Shown here: in pieces, positions 5,366 through 7,449 of the stretch
Layout of the letters: each line of letters starts with the position of its first letter
Numbering within the stretch: position 1 is the stretch's first letter
Assembly: GCA_044358925.1 (NCBI GenBank)
Contig: JBIKNC010000212.1
Span: forward strand, 1-7,449
Origin: Rohdeia sp044358925
GTDB lineage: Bacteria > Planctomycetota > UBA1135 > GCA-002686595
Reading direction: 5' to 3'
DNA: 7,449 nt
The notes under the pieces: model-generated
Databases searched by the model: none
Seen by the model: only the letters and a program-made list of their open reading frames with translations
Told to the model about the DNA's origin: nothing
Made by a program: the position numbers and the translations under genes

Positions 5366-7449
5366 TCAGTCGAGGCCGTCGCCGAAGCCGCCCGAGGCGG
5401 CGGGACGCGGACCGCGTTCGGTCGCGCGGGGAGTGCGTTCCGCCGAGCGCACGCGGCGCCGCTCGGGCGCGGGTTCGCTCGCACTTTCGCGTGCGCGTTC
5501 CGGAGCGCGCTCGCGCGCCCGTTCCGGCGCGCGTTCGCGCGGCTTGTCGCTCGCGGGCGCCGCGGCGGAACGAGCGGGTCGTTCGGCCGAAGTGCGTTCC
5601 TCGACGACCTTCTCGGGCCGGTCGCGCCGCACGCGCACGCGGTGTTCGGGCTCGGCGGCGGGCTCCGGGCTCTCCGCGGCTTCGCGCACGCCGCGGCGCT
5701 GCGCCATGCGCGGCGTGTCGCTCACCGGCTCGCGCTGCGGTTCGCGTCGACGCGAGCCGCGCGGCTGCGCTGCACGCTCGTCGCGTGCCGAGCCGTCGGT
5801 GCGAGCGGGGCCCTCCGTGCGCGGGGTGCGCGCGGCACTCGCATCGCGCTTCGCGGGCGACTCTGCTTCGGCACCGCGCGGCGCGCGCGCCGGACGCTCC
5901 TCGCGGACCGGACGCTCGCTGCGTTCGTCACCCTTCGCGGCACGGCGCGGCGACTCGACCACGTCGTCCGCGCGCGCGCGTTCGGGGCGCGCGCTGCGTT
6001 CCGTGCGCGCCGGTCGTTCGTCGCGCTCGCGCGGGGAGGAGCGTTCGTTCGCACGAGCCGCACCGGCCGGCGCGCGCTCGTTCGTCTCGCTCTGCGCGCG
6101 GCGAAGCGCCGAACGTTCGGTGCGTCGCGCGTCGCGCTCGGGATCGCCGCTCGTGGCCGGACGAGCGGGTCGCTGTGCAGCGGCCGGACGCTCGGACCTC
6201 GTTTCCACGGGCCCCGTTTGCTCGCGCATCGCTCGCTCCGGTGTCGTCGCGCGTTCACGCGTCGGTGAGCGTTCGGCGGCACTCGCAGCACGCTCGTCGC
6301 CTCGCGGCGCACGTTCGCGTGTGGGGCGCTCATGCTGCTCGTGTTGCTCCTCTTCACGCGGAGCCGAGCGCGTCCGACCTCGAGCACGCGGTTCCGAACG
6401 CGGTTCCGGGCGAGCTTCCGGGCGCGGCTCGGTGCGCGCATCACCGCGCGACTCCGCACGCGGTTCCGCACGCACGGCACGACGCGGTTCCTGTTCGTTC
6501 GAGCGTTGCGGCGCCGCGACGTCGTCGCGCTCGCGGCGGCGCGGTGCGCGTTCGCCGCGCGGCGCACGCTCCGGCGCCGGACGTTCCTCGGCGACGCCGG
6601 GCACTTCGTCGCGCGCCTGCGCACCACGACGCGGCGCACGCTCTTCTCGCGGCCCACGTTCTTCGCGCGGCGCACGCTCTTCACGCGGTTCGTCGCGCCG
6701 CTCGTGCCGCCGCGGTTCGCGCTCGTCACCCGCTTGGGGCGCGCCGAACAGCCGCACGAACTCACCGGGTTCGAGCTCCTCGACCTCCCAGTTCATGTGC
6801 CGCACGATTTCGTTCCAGCGGCGCACGTCGCCGGCCGCGACGATCGTGATCGCATGGCCCTGCCGCCCCGCGCGACCGGTGCGACCGATGCGGTGCGTGT
6901 AGGTCGAGACCTCGCGCGGAACGCCGCAGTTGATGACGTGAGTCACGCCTTGCACGTCGAGGCCGCGCGACGCGACGTCGGTCGCGAGCAGCGCTCGCAC
7001 CGAACCCTCGCGGAAGGCCGACATGACGCGGAAGCGCGAAGCCTGGTCGTAGCCGCCGTGCAGCGCCTTCACGCCTTCGGGCAGGCGCTCGAGGCGGCGC
7101 ATCATCTTGTCGACGTCCGTGCGTCGATCGCAGAAGCACAGCATCAGGTCGTCCGTCGTCGAGCGGCGGATGATCGTGCGCAAGAGGTCCGTGCGATCCT
7201 CTTCGTCGCGGCAGAACACGACCGACTGGCGGATGTTCGACGTCGTCGCGACGCCGCGCGCGGTGGCGAGTTCGGCCGGTGTGCGTGTGTGTTTGCGCGC
7301 CAGCGTCAGCAGCGCGGGCGGGAACGTGGCGGAGAACAGCAACGTCTGTCGCTCCTCCGGCGTCTGCAGGAGGATCTTCTCGACGTCGTCGAGGAAGCCG
7401 ATCTCCAGCATCTCGTCCGCTTCGTCGAGCACGACGAACTCGGTCCACG
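5366..7449 (-). CDS. DEAD-box RNA helicase with long Arg/Glu-rich tail (partial, N-terminus outside window)
   Basis: This is the C-terminal part of an ATP-dependent RNA helicase; the frame is open to the right edge, so the Q motif and motifs I to Ib lie outside. Counting from the Val codon at 7432 as residue 1, visible motifs are II, LDEADEM (2-8); III, SAT (34-36); IV, LMLCFCDRR (96-104); V, ALLATDVASRGLD (147-159); and VI, HRIGRTGRAGR (180-190). The LDEADEMLEIGFLDDVE string is closest to the CsdA/DeaD group, which unwinds structured RNA in ribosome assembly, cold adaptation and mRNA turnover. After residue 230 comes a tail of about 458 residues of Arg, Glu, Ala, Pro and Ser with no Tyr, Trp, Ile or Cys. 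It contains no recognisable RNA-binding domain of the DbpA type. The tail is far longer than usual and probably disordered. The ferredoxin gene follows on the same strand. Confidence 0.94.
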   Translation of the reverse strand, partial: WTEFVVLDEADEMLEIGFLDDVEKILLQTPEERQTLLFSATFPPALLTLARKHTRTPAELATARGVATTSNIRQSVVFCRDEEDRTDLLRTIIRRSTTDDLMLCFCDRRTDVDKMMRRLERLPEGVKALHGGYDQASRFRVMSAFREGSVRALLATDVASRGLDVQGVTHVINCGVPREVSTYTHRIGRTGRAGRQGHAITIVAAGDVRRWNEIVRHMNWEVEELEPGEFVRLFGAPQAGDEREPRRHERRDEPREERAPREERGPREERAPRRGAQARDEVPGVAEERPAPERAPRGERAPRRRERDDVAAPQRSNEQEPRRAVRAEPRAESRGDARTEPRPEARPEPRSEPRARGRTRSAPREEEQHEQHERPTRERAPRGDERAASAAERSPTRERATTPERAMREQTGPVETRSERPAAAQRPARPATSGDPERDARRTERSALRRAQSETNERAPAGAARANERSSPRERDERPARTERSARPERARADDVVESPRRAAKGDERSERPVREERPARAPRGAEAESPAKRDASAARTPRTEGPARTDGSARDERAAQPRGSRRREPQREPVSDTPRMAQRRGVREAAESPEPAAEPEHRVRVRRDRPEKVVEERTSAERPARSAAAPASDKPRERAPERARERAPERARESASEPAPERRRVRSAERTPRATERGPRPAASGGFGDGLD
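5468..5539 (-). repeat. Three 24-base in-frame repeats in the helicase tail
   Basis: Three consecutive 24-base units (5516-5539, 5492-5515, 5468-5491, read on the minus strand) encode RERAPERA, RERAPERA and the diverged RESASEPA. They lie near the C-terminus of the disordered tail and look like a local in-frame tandem duplication. Confidence 0.85.
6635..6688 (-). repeat. Three 18-base in-frame repeats at the start of the helicase tail
   Basis: Three consecutive 18-base units (6671-6688, 6653-6670, 6635-6652, minus strand) encode PREERA, PREERG and PREERA. They sit about 18 residues into the tail and indicate growth of the tail by small tandem duplications. The period differs from that of the repeat near the C-terminus. 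Confidence 0.85.

Noticed and set aside
5350..5484. Upstream start for the ferredoxin at 5484
   Set aside because: The extension would overlap the helicase C-terminus and is low-complexity; the ATG at 5349 begins a family-like MGGSNPF sequence.
4897..6849. 650-codon open frame on the plus strand across the ferredoxin gene and helicase tail
   Set aside because: It is Arg/Ala-rich with no family motif, and it lies antisense to two genes with clear motifs. Long open antisense frames are expected where GC-rich Arg/Glu/Ala/Pro codons leave few stops.

Overview
The window is GC-rich bacterial DNA with dense gene packing, frequent GTG starts and few clear Shine-Dalgarno sequences. The [2Fe-2S] ferredoxin resembles, from memory of the family, forms with a conserved Met-Gly-Gly N-terminus and an Asn-Arg-Asn-Leu-Val C-terminus that I associate with Planctomycetota. 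A Planctomycetota-like genome is my best guess. Acidobacteriota, Myxococcota or another high-GC phylum is not excluded, because no marker such as rRNA is present.

Layout. On the plus strand, a small excisionase-type helix-turn-helix protein (152-460) is followed by a 137-base gap and then four closely spaced genes: an acyl-CoA dehydrogenase (598-1776), a metallo-beta-lactamase-fold hydrolase whose GTG start overlaps the previous stop (1773-2678), a BtuF-like metal/corrinoid-binding domain protein without signal peptide behind a perfect AGGAGG (2729-3469), and a fold-type I class V aminotransferase (3483-4688). These look like one operon. On the minus strand, reading towards them, are the C-terminal part of a DEAD-box RNA helicase with a roughly 458-residue Arg/Glu/Ala/Pro tail (5366 to the window edge) and, 16 bases after its stop, the [2Fe-2S] ferredoxin (4939-5349).

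The two gene groups converge on a 250-base intergenic region. It is dominated by a near-perfect inverted repeat (4755-4885) built from TTTGCGTCC-type 9-base units, able to form a stem of about 51 base pairs with one 9-base bulge. It could act as a bidirectional terminator, and it also looks like a dispersed palindromic element.

How the genes fit together. The dehydrogenase and hydrolase are plausibly translationally coupled and may serve acyl-CoA or ester/lactone catabolism. The binding protein and aminotransferase could be passengers or part of the same pathway; the sequence does not decide. The helicase and ferredoxin have no obvious functional link. I see no phage genes, CRISPR array, toxin-antitoxin pair, tRNA or rRNA. 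The most unusual items are the intergenic palindrome, the extreme composition of the helicase tail, and the apparently cytoplasmic BtuF-like protein.
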